A stretch of 64,000 nt of DNA from Marinomonas primoryensis (lineage in GTDB: Bacteria > Pseudomonadota > Gammaproteobacteria > Pseudomonadales > Marinomonadaceae), in contig NZ_CP054301.1 of the NCBI RefSeq assembly GCF_013372285.1, forward strand, positions 606,001 to 670,000. The letters run 5' to 3'. Below are positions 17,846-26,578 of the stretch, one piece after another. Numbering within the stretch: the stretch's first letter is position 1; each line of letters opens with the position of its first letter. A program made the position numbers and the translations under genes. The notes below the pieces were generated by a model, which was not told where the DNA came from, searched no databases, and worked only from the letters and a program-made list of their open reading frames with translations.

Positions 17846-19312
17846 CTAAAGTTTAGCAACAGATTTTTGTGCACCCATAAGCAACAACGCCGCGTAAGCC
17901 GTTTCAATGGCGTTCATAAATACTTTGTTGTCTATTAGGTCTTTCGCAAAAATGGTGTCGATTGAAACCAGCGCCTTAACGACTGAAACATTCAGCCCAT
18001 GCTGATCACAAATGGACTTCAATGATTCCACCATCGGATCGCGAACGTCGATGGCCACACCTTGTTCATCCACCCCAGATACGTAACGCATCCAACCGGC
18101 TACGGCTAATGCCAGATGTTTGAAATCAGAGCCATTTTTTAAATGGTAACGAATGGAATTCAACAGGCGAGGCGGTAATTTTTGACTTCCGTCCATGGCG
18201 ATCTGCCAAGTGCGATGTTTAATATTTATATTGCAGTAGCGATCAATCAATGATGAAGCATAGGCGGCTAAATCTGTGCCTTCAGGCATGGTTAGTGTTG
18301 CTGCTTGCTCATCTAACATCAGCGCTAACGCTGCTTTTTTATAGGCTGGATCGGCCATGGTGTCAGCAATGTTTTCATAGCCTGCCAAGTAACCTAAATA
18401 AGCAAGAAATGAATGACTGCCATTCAGCATTCTTAGCTTCATTTCCTCAAAAGGCACCACATTATTGACAAATTCTGCCCCGACTAAATCCCAATCCGGC
18501 CGACCAGCCACAAAATCATCTTCAATCACCCATTGGCGAAAAGATTCACAAGCAATGCCGCATGGGTCAGCAACACCTAACAGTGTGGTGATGTCGTTTT
18601 GGGTTTCTTCGGTGATGGCGGGAACTATGCGGTCAACCATGGTACAAGGGAAAGAGACGTTTGCTTGAATCCAATCTGCCAGTGAGGCATCGAGTAAGCG
18701 GGCAAAACCAACCACGGCGTTACGGGCGACGTGACCATTCTCTTGTAAATTATCACAAGACATCACAGTGAAAGCAGGTAACCCTTTATTTCGTCTAACA
18801 CGCAAGGCTTGAACCAAATAGCCGATGACGGAATTTGGTTCAAGCGGTGTTTGTAGATCCTGTTGAATCATTGGATTCAAAGCGTCGAGCTGGCCAGTAT
18901 TGGTGTCTGAGCAATAGCCCTTTTCTGTGATGGTTAATGACATGATGGCCACTTGAGGCTCTGTCATTTTATTAATAATTGCTTGTTTTCCATCAAGAGC
19001 TGGGTGCATAGATTCACGCACACAACCGATGACTTTTACCGCAGGCCCGGCAGTGTTTTTTTCAACCACTGAATACAAATGCTGCTGCTGTTGCAACTGT
19101 TCAAGTAGAGGTTTGCCGCTGAATAAACTGACTTCGCAAATTCCCCAGTCACTATTATATTGACTGGCTAATTCATCGGTGTAAACGCCTTGATGCGCAC
19201 GATGGAAGGCGCCAAAGCCAAAATGCACTATCTTGGTTACAAGGCAATTACGGTCATACGTTGGCACAAGAACGTGCGCTGGTAACTGTGTTGTTGCAAT
19301 GGTTTTCATCAT
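17846..19312 (-). CDS. uxuB: Fructuronate reductase (mannitol dehydrogenase family)
   Basis: A 488-residue NAD-dependent polyol dehydrogenase of the long-chain group, length as in UxuB. It should reduce D-fructuronate to D-mannonate. Visible features are the N-terminal cofactor segment HFGFGAFHRAHQGVYTDEL, VMSCDNLQENG near residue 180, MVDRIVPAITEE, WVIEDDF, and the catalytic stretch KLRMLNGSHSFLAYLGYL with the family Lys-N-x-x-H. The dehydrogenase family also contains mannitol enzymes; the flanking uxaC and manD genes point to fructuronate. Confidence 0.92.
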   Translation of the reverse strand: MMKTIATTQLPAHVLVPTYDRNCLVTKIVHFGFGAFHRAHQGVYTDELASQYNSDWGICEVSLFSGKPLLEQLQQQQHLYSVVEKNTAGPAVKVIGCVRESMHPALDGKQAIINKMTEPQVAIMSLTITEKGYCSDTNTGQLDALNPMIQQDLQTPLEPNSVIGYLVQALRVRRNKGLPAFTVMSCDNLQENGHVARNAVVGFARLLDASLADWIQANVSFPCTMVDRIVPAITEETQNDITTLLGVADPCGIACESFRQWVIEDDFVAGRPDWDLVGAEFVNNVVPFEEMKLRMLNGSHSFLAYLGYLAGYENIADTMADPAYKKAALALMLDEQAATLTMPEGTDLAAYASSLIDRYCNINIKHRTWQIAMDGSQKLPPRLLNSIRYHLKNGSDFKHLALAVAGWMRYVSGVDEQGVAIDVRDPMVESLKSICDQHGLNVSVVKALVSIDTIFAKDLIDNKVFMNAIETAYAALLLMGAQKSVAKL

Positions 19313-19368
19313 ATCTCTAATATCTTAGCTGTGGGTTTAGCCGTGAATATAAGGTTGGCGTAATGTTT

Positions 19369-20583
19369 TTACCAATTGCAAAGCGTGCCGTCTGCGAGTC
19401 GCGCTATTGGCAAACTGGCTGGTTGATAAGGGTATTTCTTGGCCTCGGCTTCATTAAAGTCTATGCCTAGCCCTGGTTTGTCGCTTGGGTGCATGTAGCC
19501 ATCCTCAAAACGCCAGTTTGTATTAAATACGGATAACATTTTTTCTGAGTAGCCCATAAACTCTTGAATACCAAAGTTGGGCACCCACATGTCCAAATGC
19601 AACCCTGCGGCCATGCCAATTGGAGAAATATCTGAAGGCCCGTGAGCACCAGTGCGTACTTGATACATGGCCGCGAAGTCAGCAATACGACGCATATGAG
19701 TAATGCCACCGGCATGAGTCACAGTTGAACGAATGTAATCAATAAGTTGCTCTTCGATTAGTTGCTTGCAATCCCAAATACTGTTGAATACTTCACCGAC
19801 GGCAATGGGGGTGGTGGTGTGTTGACGAATGAGACGAAACCCCTCTTGGTTTTCTGCAGGCGTTGGGTCTTCCATCCAAAACAGATTATAGTCTTCAATA
19901 CTCTTGCCTAACCGAGCCGCTTCAATGGGCGTTAATCTATGGTGAACGTCATGCAAAATATGATCATCAAAACCAAATTTATTGCGAATCGCATCGAACA
20001 TTTTGGGTGCGAAATTTAAATATTTCTCAGATGACCAGGATTCAATGTTTGGTCTAATTCCTTTCGCTGCAGGCTCATAAGCCTCGCCTTGATTTTTGCT
20101 AATCCCATAACTGCGTTCAATGCCTGGCACTTTACTTTGTACACGAATCGCCTTAAAGCCCATTTCTTGGTGTTTCGCGTAATCCTCCAATAGGTCATCA
20201 ATACTGTGTCCGGTTGCATGGCAATAAACCATCACACCTTCACGGGAAGCGCCACCGAGCAAATCATAAACTGGAAGCCCTGCTACTTTGCCTTTGATAT
20301 CCCATAGTGCCATATCAATGGACGCAATGGCCGTCATGGTAACTGGACCACGTCGCCAGTAAGCGCCTTTATAAAAGGTTTGCCAGATATCTTCAATTCG
20401 TGAAGGATCTAAACCGATTAATTGCGGACATAGGTGATCTTCTAAATAAGAGGCTACCGATAATTCTCGACCGTTTAGTGTTGCATCACCAATACCAACA
20501 ACACCGTCGTCAGTGGTGATCTTTAATGTGACAAAGTTACGATCTGGACAGGTTACGAAAACCTCAGCGTTAACAATTTTCAT
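19369..20583 (-). CDS. manD: D-mannonate dehydratase, enolase-superfamily (ManD/RspA type)
   Basis: A 404-residue enolase-superfamily enzyme that dehydrates D-mannonate to 2-keto-3-deoxy-D-gluconate. It is the ManD/RspA type and unrelated to UxuA. N-terminal motifs are [11 protein letters not shown] and [27 protein letters not shown]. The barrel metal ligands are the Asp in [10 protein letters not shown], the Glu in [14 protein letters not shown] and the Glu in GEVFNS, and the His-containing [15 protein letters not shown] follows. ATG 20583 is chosen, with GAGG six bases before; TTG 20595 contains that site. Context confirms the function among family members, some of which have low or no mannonate activity. 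Confidence 0.9.
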   Translation of the reverse strand: MKIVNAEVFVTCPDRNFVTLKITTDDGVVGIGDATLNGRELSVASYLEDHLCPQLIGLDPSRIEDIWQTFYKGAYWRRGPVTMTAIASIDMALWDIKGKVAGLPVYDLLGGASREGVMVYCHATGHSIDDLLEDYAKHQEMGFKAIRVQSKVPGIERSYGISKNQGEAYEPAAKGIRPNIESWSSEKYLNFAPKMFDAIRNKFGFDDHILHDVHHRLTPIEAARLGKSIEDYNLFWMEDPTPAENQEGFRLIRQHTTTPIAVGEVFNSIWDCKQLIEEQLIDYIRSTVTHAGGITHMRRIADFAAMYQVRTGAHGPSDISPIGMAAGLHLDMWVPNFGIQEFMGYSEKMLSVFNTNWRFEDGYMHPSDKPGLGIDFNEAEAKKYPYQPASLPIARLADGTLCNW

Positions 20584-20656
20584 TATTAGCCTCAAAAAAA
20601 TAAATACTCAAATTAATAGATTAATGCTTAGTAGATAAATGCTTATGGAATAGCGT

Positions 20657-21970
20657 CTATCCATAAACTGCATCAGGAAGAAATAAAACCAAACTTGGAA
20701 AAGCGGTTAATAGAGCTAATAAAATGAAAATGGCGATTAAAAAAGGGACAGACTCTTTTATATAATCCTTTGTCGGACAACCTAATATTGAGCACGCGGT
20801 AAACATAGCCACTCCAACGGGAGGTGTCATGCCACCGAGGGTCACGATCGTCATCATTAAAATACCGAAATGAACAGGGTCAACGCCGACACTTTGGACA
20901 ATGGGTAAAAAGATGGGCGTCAACAGCAATACATTGACTGTTGCTTCCATAAACATACCAACAACCGCTAAGAAAAATAGAATACTAATCAGCAAAAAAT
21001 ATTTTTCCGTCGATATGCCTAAAATGCCCTGCGACAATGTTTGCGGAACTTGATTGTCAACGATAATAAAACCAAAAATACTGGAAAAAGAAATAATCAG
21101 CATGATAACGGCGTTATCTATCACCGTCTGTTTGAGTACTTCAACAACTTTATTCCAATTCAACTCTTTATAAATGAACAGACCGATAAAAAGAGCATAA
21201 AATACGGCAAAAGAACCTGCTTCTGATGGCGTAAATATACCAAATCGTATTGTTACAATTAATAAGATTGGAAATAGAATGGCCCAAAAACATTGAATAA
21301 AAGTTGATAATATTTGTTTAGGTGGTGATGCTTTTTTCTGACTGGCAGTATAGCCTCGCTTCTTAGCAATAATACTGACTGTGTACATCAAAAATATCGT
21401 CATCAGAATGCCTGGAACGATACCCGCTAAAAAGAGACGACCGATTGATACGCCACCCACATAGCCATATAGAATCAAACCAATACTTGGTGGAATGGTT
21501 GCAGTAATTAGACCGCTCAGGCCAATTGACGCAGCAGCAAAACCTTTTGAATAGTTCGCTTTGAGCATGGAAGGCCCAAGTATTTTGGACTGCATGCCCA
21601 CATCGGCAACTGCAGAGCCACTGACGCCACCCATAATGGCACTTAATAGCACAGTTACATGGCCTAAGCCTCCGGCTAGATGTGCCGTAATGGTCGAACA
21701 AAATACGATAAGACGTTGGGTAATGCCCGCTGCGTTCATCAGATTACCGGCAAGAACAAAAAACGGCACGGCCAGCAATGCAGGGTTTTGAGAAGCGACG
21801 ACCATCTTTTGTACTGGAATGATAAAAGAGGATGTGCCATCCGCTAAAAAAAACAGCACACTGGCAATGGATATCGCGAACGCCAGTGGCATTCTTAGTA
21901 CTAAAAATATAATAAAACTGATGACTAAAATAGCCATGGGAGATATTAAAAAGCTTAGTTGATCAAGCAT
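20657..21970 (-). CDS. TRAP transporter large permease (DctM), hexuronate operon
   Basis: A 437-residue inner-membrane protein with about 12 hydrophobic segments. Typical DctM motifs are AVPFFVLAGNLMNAAGIT, MGGVSGSAVADVGMQSKIL, TATIPPSIGLILYGYVG, FAVFYALFIGLF, and the C-terminal GGMTPPVGVAMFTACSI. It forms the substrate channel with the small DctQ subunit and is driven by a sodium gradient. It overlaps dctQ by eight bases. In this operon the likely cargo is glucuronate or a related sugar acid. Confidence 0.93.
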   Translation of the reverse strand: MLDQLSFLISPMAILVISFIIFLVLRMPLAFAISIASVLFFLADGTSSFIIPVQKMVVASQNPALLAVPFFVLAGNLMNAAGITQRLIVFCSTITAHLAGGLGHVTVLLSAIMGGVSGSAVADVGMQSKILGPSMLKANYSKGFAAASIGLSGLITATIPPSIGLILYGYVGGVSIGRLFLAGIVPGILMTIFLMYTVSIIAKKRGYTASQKKASPPKQILSTFIQCFWAILFPILLIVTIRFGIFTPSEAGSFAVFYALFIGLFIYKELNWNKVVEVLKQTVIDNAVIMLIISFSSIFGFIIVDNQVPQTLSQGILGISTEKYFLLISILFFLAVVGMFMEATVNVLLLTPIFLPIVQSVGVDPVHFGILMMTIVTLGGMTPPVGVAMFTACSILGCPTKDYIKESVPFLIAIFILLALLTAFPSLVLFLPDAVYG

Positions 21971-22613
21971 TTTTCACGCCCCAATTTTGAATAAAAATGA
22001 TACAAGTTGTTCGAATCATTAATAAGCATCCAATTGGAACGGAAGTAATAAGGTAAGCGTAGCTAATCGATTCTGGTGTATGACTAAGGTTAGTGGAAAC
22101 TATTAAATAGGATGCCCATAAAATAATAATAGAAACAATAACGAGATAGATTTTTTTACTTTCTCGGTTACTTTTTAAATAATCAAATACTACACAAATA
22201 ATTAATAATGAGGCAAAGCCAATGACTAAAGAAAATTCACTTACCATAAGTGAATCAAACTCTCTTCGACTTTTTTGAGTTAAAAACCAACCGTAATAAG
22301 TAATGAATGACAAAAAGGCCACAATAAGAATTGACCAGAGTTGTGCTATTCGTTTTCGCCATAAAATGGGAAGTCGTTCTTCAAAAAACTCGACGCCAAT
22401 ATGACGTCCCGCGCTCATTGCAATATCACTACCTAAAAAAATAACCCACGCAAACAATATTTTACTCAAATCTCCCATCCAAGCTTGCGGCGCTCCTACG
22501 AGACGTAGAAGCGCAGCAAAGAAGACTAGGAAAACAATCAGAAATAGAGATAGGTAGGCTATATTTCCTTCCCATTTCATCATTTTATGGTGAATCATAG
22601 CTAAGAACTCCAT
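21963..22613 (-). CDS. TRAP transporter small permease (DctQ), hexuronate operon
   Basis: A 216-residue membrane protein with the DctQ pattern: segments around YLSLFLIVFLVFFAALLRL, then FAWVIFLGSDIAMSAGRHIGVEFFEERL, then LFLSFITYYGWFL-like and a further pair. It is somewhat longer than a standard DctQ of about 170 residues because of an extra C-terminal membrane segment and tail. It partners the large permease encoded next, with which it overlaps. Start ATG with MEFLAMIHHKM. Confidence 0.88.
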   Translation of the reverse strand: MEFLAMIHHKMMKWEGNIAYLSLFLIVFLVFFAALLRLVGAPQAWMGDLSKILFAWVIFLGSDIAMSAGRHIGVEFFEERLPILWRKRIAQLWSILIVAFLSFITYYGWFLTQKSRREFDSLMVSEFSLVIGFASLLIICVVFDYLKSNRESKKIYLVIVSIIILWASYLIVSTNLSHTPESISYAYLITSVPIGCLLMIRTTCIIFIQNWGVKNA

Positions 22614-22644
22614 TAATCCTAATCCTCTTTATAGCGAGATAAAT

Positions 22645-23613
22645 TTACTTCAATGCGTCTTGAAGTTCTTTATGTTCTTTTTCGTATCCTAACTTTTTGA
22701 AAACAGTTTGGGCACGAGCTATAAAAGGTGTTTTATCAACAGGAATGAACTTAACGTTGTAATCATCTTCCATAATTCGCTTATATTCAGCGATATTTTT
22801 ATTCGTTACATCAGAGGCATAAGCGCCGGCTTTGTAAGATTCTTCGAGGAGGATTTTTTGATATTCTTTTGGTAGGGCGCTGAACCATTCTTCACTTGCG
22901 ACTAATGCCGTCATCAACTGAAAGTGTTCTGTTTCAGCCACATACTTAATCGTTTCCTGCAAACTTGCAGCAATAGTCGCGGGTAATTGGGCTTCAAAAC
23001 CATCAACAACACCTTGCTGCATAGCAGGGTACGTTTCGGCCCAAGGCAAAGCGGTTGGAGTGGCACCCAATGCGCTAATAGATTCAGACCAAACAGCAGA
23101 CCCAGGAGTGCGAATCAACATGCCGTTAAGATCTTCTGGTTTATTGACGGGTTTATTCGTCATAAAGCTACGACTGCCTTGGAACCAGTTGAAGGAAAGA
23201 ACATGTAGACCTTCTTTTTCTAGTTTCTTTTCCCAAGATTTGAATAAATCGGTTTCAACAATGTCTTTCATCTGATTGTAATCTTTCGCCGCGTAAGCGA
23301 CTCCAATCACACCAATTTCTTTTGAGAAAACACTCAAACGACCACTGTCTGTAATGGCGGCCACATTTTGACCAAACATCGCCATTTCCTGAACACCTTC
23401 AACAGAACCAAGCTGGCCGCTTGGGTATATATCAATTTTCAAATGTCCATCGGTACGCTTCTCAACATTTTCTTTTAAATACTGAGCGCCAGCAAACATG
23501 GGATCTTTTTCGCCAACCGACATAGACACTTTTAATGTGTAATCATTGGCCATGGCTGCCATAGGCATGGCTGCGATAAGGAAGGGAATTAGCATTTTTG
23601 TTTTAATATTCAT
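22645..23613 (-). CDS. TRAP transporter substrate-binding protein (DctP family), hexuronate operon
   Basis: A 322-residue periplasmic binding protein. It has a Sec signal peptide (KTKMLIPFLIAAMPMAAMA) and then the DctP fold with YPSGQLGSVEGVQEMAMFG, FNWFQGSRSFMTNKPVNKPEDLNGMLIRTPG in pieces, and ALPWAETYPAMQQGVVDGFEAQ, which carries the sugar-acid-binding Arg and Asn positions of the family. It captures the sugar acid for the DctQM membrane unit. The gap to the upstream regulator gene is 37 bases with an AAAGGT ribosome site, so the two are probably cotranscribed. The hexuronate role is from context. Confidence 0.92.
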   Translation of the reverse strand: MNIKTKMLIPFLIAAMPMAAMANDYTLKVSMSVGEKDPMFAGAQYLKENVEKRTDGHLKIDIYPSGQLGSVEGVQEMAMFGQNVAAITDSGRLSVFSKEIGVIGVAYAAKDYNQMKDIVETDLFKSWEKKLEKEGLHVLSFNWFQGSRSFMTNKPVNKPEDLNGMLIRTPGSAVWSESISALGATPTALPWAETYPAMQQGVVDGFEAQLPATIAASLQETIKYVAETEHFQLMTALVASEEWFSALPKEYQKILLEESYKAGAYASDVTNKNIAEYKRIMEDDYNVKFIPVDKTPFIARAQTVFKKLGYEKEHKELQDALK

Positions 23614-23650
23614 ATTTTTACCTTTTTTATTTTTTTAGGGTTAAATATTT

Positions 23651-24346
23651 CTATGTTGCTATTTCATTTATTACATTGCTTATGTGTTGGTACATTACTT
23701 CACGTGCTTTTTCGGAATCTCCTTTTTTTATTTGATTAAATATCGCCTTATGATCATTCACCCATTGGCCTCTGGCTGCGGGTTCATTGGCTAATTCATC
23801 CATCCTCATCCACATATCGCCTTCCATGTGTAATGAACTTAATTCTGTATAAAACTTAATCAGTAGTGGGTTGTTACAAGCACTACTAATTGCTTTATGG
23901 AACTTTCTATCTGCATCGACAGACGTTTGTTGTCTTAACGTCTCTTCGGAAAAATGCACCGAAGACTCCATCATTTGAATACATTGCGAGAGTTCAGCAA
24001 TCAACTCTGGTGTATTGTTTTCTGCAGCTCTACCGGCTAACTCAGGTTCGATGAGTAAGCGAGCCTCGAGTATTTCAAAGGGTGTTACTTCTGGTGCAAC
24101 GCCAATACCCATTTTAGGGGTACTACGGATAACAAAGATGCCTGAACCTTTACGAATATCTGCGATCCCTACCATTTCCAGATACACCATGGCCTCTCGG
24201 ACAACCGTTCTACTCACTCCAAGTTGTTCTGCCAATTTTCGTTCAGGAGGAATGCAATCTCCCAGTTCATATTGTTTATTTTTTATTTGCTCAATAATTT
24301 CATTTGCAATTTTTATGTACAGTCGCTTCGTTACACCGCTCATCAT
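23651..24346 (-). CDS. GntR/FadR-family regulator of the hexuronate operon
   Basis: A 231-residue transcription factor. The N-terminal winged helix has LYIKIANEIIEQI, PPERKLAEQLGVSRTVVREAMVYLE and GSGIFV. The C-terminal FCD domain has FEILEARLLIEPELAGRAA, DRKFHKAISSACNNPLLIKFY and NDHKAIFNQI, with the His residues that bind a metal. This is the UxuR/ExuR-like subgroup, so a uronate intermediate is a likely effector. It heads the operon that encodes the TRAP system and the uronate enzymes, and candidate operators lie upstream. Confidence 0.9.
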   Translation of the reverse strand: MMSGVTKRLYIKIANEIIEQIKNKQYELGDCIPPERKLAEQLGVSRTVVREAMVYLEMVGIADIRKGSGIFVIRSTPKMGIGVAPEVTPFEILEARLLIEPELAGRAAENNTPELIAELSQCIQMMESSVHFSEETLRQQTSVDADRKFHKAISSACNNPLLIKFYTELSSLHMEGDMWMRMDELANEPAARGQWVNDHKAIFNQIKKGDSEKAREVMYQHISNVINEIAT

Positions 24347-24454
24347 TGTTACCTAGGGTCAATTAAATTTAAGTTGACCAAGTATAGCACTTTGACCTGA
24401 ACTCTGAAGACAAGATAACAGATCAATTTTAAAAGTAAATAGTGCAATTATATT

Positions 24455-24473
24455 AAATTGTACAGACCAATTT
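24455..24473. promoter_or_regulatory. Candidate operator of the hexuronate GntR regulator
   Basis: AAATTGTACAGACCAATTT is a 19-base imperfect palindrome (arms AAATTG and CAATTT perfect, centre partly matched) about 110 bases upstream of the gntR start. A related sequence, GTTGACCAA, lies at about 24373-24381, close to a TATACT that could be a -10 box on the minus strand. UxuR-like regulators bind TTGGT..ACCAA-type sites, so regulation of the operon is a fair inference. Confidence 0.5.
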
Positions 24474-24671
24474 TATTGATAAGCTAATCTGAGAACCTGA
24501 CAAGAGGTTTTTTCAAGGGGGGGCTTGGTCTATATGGGCTACGAGATGTGAATAGGTGGTTTAAATGTAAGAGGTCACGACTATGTCTATTTTAAACTAT
24601 GAATAGGTAGGAAATTATTTTTCACTTGGAGCTCAGTGTTATGGTTCGCTGATGAGGTGTATGGCCTTTAT
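24474..24671. other. Intergenic gap between the hexuronate operon and the broken LysR gene
   Basis: About 200 bases with no gene. It contains a run of seven G (24517-24523) flanked by CAAG and CTTG, and two short direct copies of GAATAGGT (near 24551 and 24601). I cannot assign a role. Confidence 0.35.
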
Positions 24672-25565
24672 TTAACCTACTTGTTCCCAGTTTTTAACAA
24701 AATCCACCATAGCTCTTAACTTAGGCGGCATATTTTCTCGGTTAGAATAAAAGAAGTAAAACCAGAAAAGCTTGGTAGAAACTCTTCAAGTAATGGCACA
24801 AGTGCTCCTGTTTTAATATAGGGAAGGAAGGTTTCTTCTGTTGCCACCGACTGCAAGTGCAACGCGTAACATCAGACGAAAATCGTTGGTTGTAATTTGA
24901 GGCTCTACCGAAACATCAAAATCTTTTCCATTGTTACTAAATTCCCAATAATAGGGGCTGTTGTTGAATTTTGGGCGCCAGCCAATACAGCGATGATGGA
25001 TTAAGTCTTTGGGGTGATTAGGCTTGCCGTATTTGGCAATGTAGTTGGGAGACGCAACCGCCATATCCCGTTGTAGCCCTGAAATAGGCAGGGCGATCAT
25101 ATCTTGTTCAATGTTATTGCCAAGACGCACGCCCGCGTCAAATCCTGCTCTCACAATATCAAACTCATCATCTGTTACCGTGATATCTAATTCAATCTCT
25201 GGGTATTCTTGAGAAAACGTAGTAATTAATTGTCCTGATAAAAAAGGTTCTGCAATAGAGGAAACTGCAATTTTCACTAACCCCCGCGGGGTTTTATAAC
25301 TGGCGACATTTTCTAACGAGGCGTACATGTTTTCTATCTGTGGTCGCATAAGGCTAAAAAGATGCTCCCCGTTTTCTGTTAATTTTACGCTTCTTGTTGT
25401 TCGGTTGAATAAGGCGATGCCCAGCTGATCTTCAAGCTTTCGAATCATTTGGCTAACCGCCGAACGAGTTATGCCTAGTCTATCGGCTGCTGCTCTAAAG
25501 TTATGCTCTTCAGCAACGGCAATAAACACGGGCAGAATATTTAAATCAATTTTCATTGTCATCAT
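24672..25565 (-). pseudogene. LysR-family regulator with two frameshifts
   Basis: The first about 240 residues read as a normal LysR regulator: helix-turn-helix with FRAAADRLGITRSAVSQMIRKLEDQLGIALFNRTTRSVKLTENG, here in pieces, then the effector domain to DFRLMLRVALAVGG. At about 24838-24848 the frame is lost and the native frame stops at 24813. The expected continuation, ATEETFLPYIKTGALVPLLEE and FLPSFSGF, is in a second frame. After a further shift near 24755-24772, FYFFYSNRENMPPKLRAMVDFV and KNWEQVG follow in a third frame, ending at a TAA at 24672. The three pieces together make a full-length LysR, so it was broken recently or the assembly carries errors. It is divergent from the NTF2-like gene. 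Confidence 0.85.
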
Positions 25566-25690
25566 TTACTTACCAATGCGTCAACAAATGGATGTCTAGT
25601 CCAAACAATATCGCCTTTTTATAATGGCAAAGCAAATTGAGACATACATGAGTATTTCTCAAGTGTTTTGATCAATATAAGAGGCAAACT

Positions 25691-26252
25691 ATGACGAACT
25701 TAACCGCACTTTCATTATTATTTTCAGGTTTGAGCGCAGGCTTGGTTCAGGCATTAGATAATGCTTGTGATCAAACTGGAGCGCTTTCTCCTTTAGCGCT
25801 TCATAAACATTGGATTATGGACGGCTGGGAGAAACGAAAAGGGGGGCCCTGAGTTTATTTTTGCTAATAAGATGAACCACTATTACGACCTAAAAAGCCC
25901 AGCCGGTGTTTTTTATGACAATTTTGCTCCAGGTGAAAATTTATTATTTGATAATGCTGCAATATATGGCGCTAACTGGGAAGGCCTTCAGGCAGGTGCT
26001 GAATCTGTGACTCATGCTCTGACAGGCGGCCGCAGTGAGTTGATAGGGGCTCACGTTGCCTCCACTACTCTCGGTTTTGTGGGAACGATTACTAAAAAAG
26101 TAGGTGATGTAATTCCATTTGATGGGCGTTCTCAATTGGGCTGGCAATGCGATGCTGGGCAATGGAAAATTCGCCAAGAATTGAATTGTGCTTGGATGGT
26201 AACCGAGGAAGAGATTGCACACTATTATGACGCAATGATGGTGGGAAATTGA
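25691..26252 (+). pseudogene. NTF2-like (SnoaL-type) protein gene, frameshifted at a G6 tract
   Basis: The frame starting at ATG 25691 encodes a signal-peptide-like start (LSLLFSGLSAGLVQA) and LSPLALHKHWIMDGWEKRKGGP, then stops at TGA 25850. Deleting one G from the GGGGGG at 25841-25846 restores reading into the downstream frame (EFIFANKMNHYYDLKSPAG and onward to AHYYDAMMVGN), which then matches an NTF2-like fold protein along its length (YDNFAPGE, GANWEGLQ, FDGRSQLGWQC, WKIRQELNCAWMV). The lesion may be a true frameshift, a phase-variable tract or a sequencing error. The divergent LysR is broken as well. Confidence 0.8.
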
Positions 26253-26506
26253 TGACCGATAGTGACGCTGTAAACCAATACTTTTATATCGGCGTGTGGA
26301 CTACGAAAGATAATGATATACGCCATGAACTTTTGCTAAATAATCGCTATGTAGAAGCCAGAGGAAACACCGAATCGGCCTATGAAGGTCGATATCGAAT
26401 CACAGATGATTATATTGAGTATTGGGATGACACAGGTTTTACTGCTGATGGCACCTTTATAGATGGAGTGTTTTATCACGCCGGTATGATTTTGTATCGG
26501 CAGTAA
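26252..26506 (+). CDS. Atu4866-domain protein
   Basis: An 84-residue protein of the small Atu4866 family, with YIGVWTTKDNDIRHELLLNNRYVEARG, SAYEGRYRIT and DYIEYWDDTGFTADGTFIDGVFYHAGM read in pieces. The family is a small beta-barrel of unknown biochemical role, often found beside NTF2-like proteins and LysR regulators. ATG 26252 overlaps the stop of the NTF2-like gene (TGATG), so the two were translationally coupled. The frameshift upstream may now reduce its expression. Confidence 0.75.
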   Translation: MTDSDAVNQYFYIGVWTTKDNDIRHELLLNNRYVEARGNTESAYEGRYRITDDYIEYWDDTGFTADGTFIDGVFYHAGMILYRQ

Positions 26507-26536
26507 AATAGTAGACACTGCTAATATGTGTTGTTT

Positions 26537-26569
26537 AAAAAAGAGCAATCGAGAAGATTGCTCTTTTTT
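26537..26569. terminator. Bidirectional terminator between the Atu4866 gene and the GMC oxidoreductase gene
   Basis: AGAGCAATC (26542-26550) pairs perfectly with GATTGCTCT (26556-26564), with A and T runs on both sides, between two convergent genes. Confidence 0.85.
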
Positions 26570-26578
26570 AGTTTTAAC

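Noticed and set aside
24517..24523. Run of seven G flanked by CAAG and CTTG, as a phase-variable promoter tract
   Set aside because: It lies far from any start codon or recognisable promoter element, so there is no target for such a switch.
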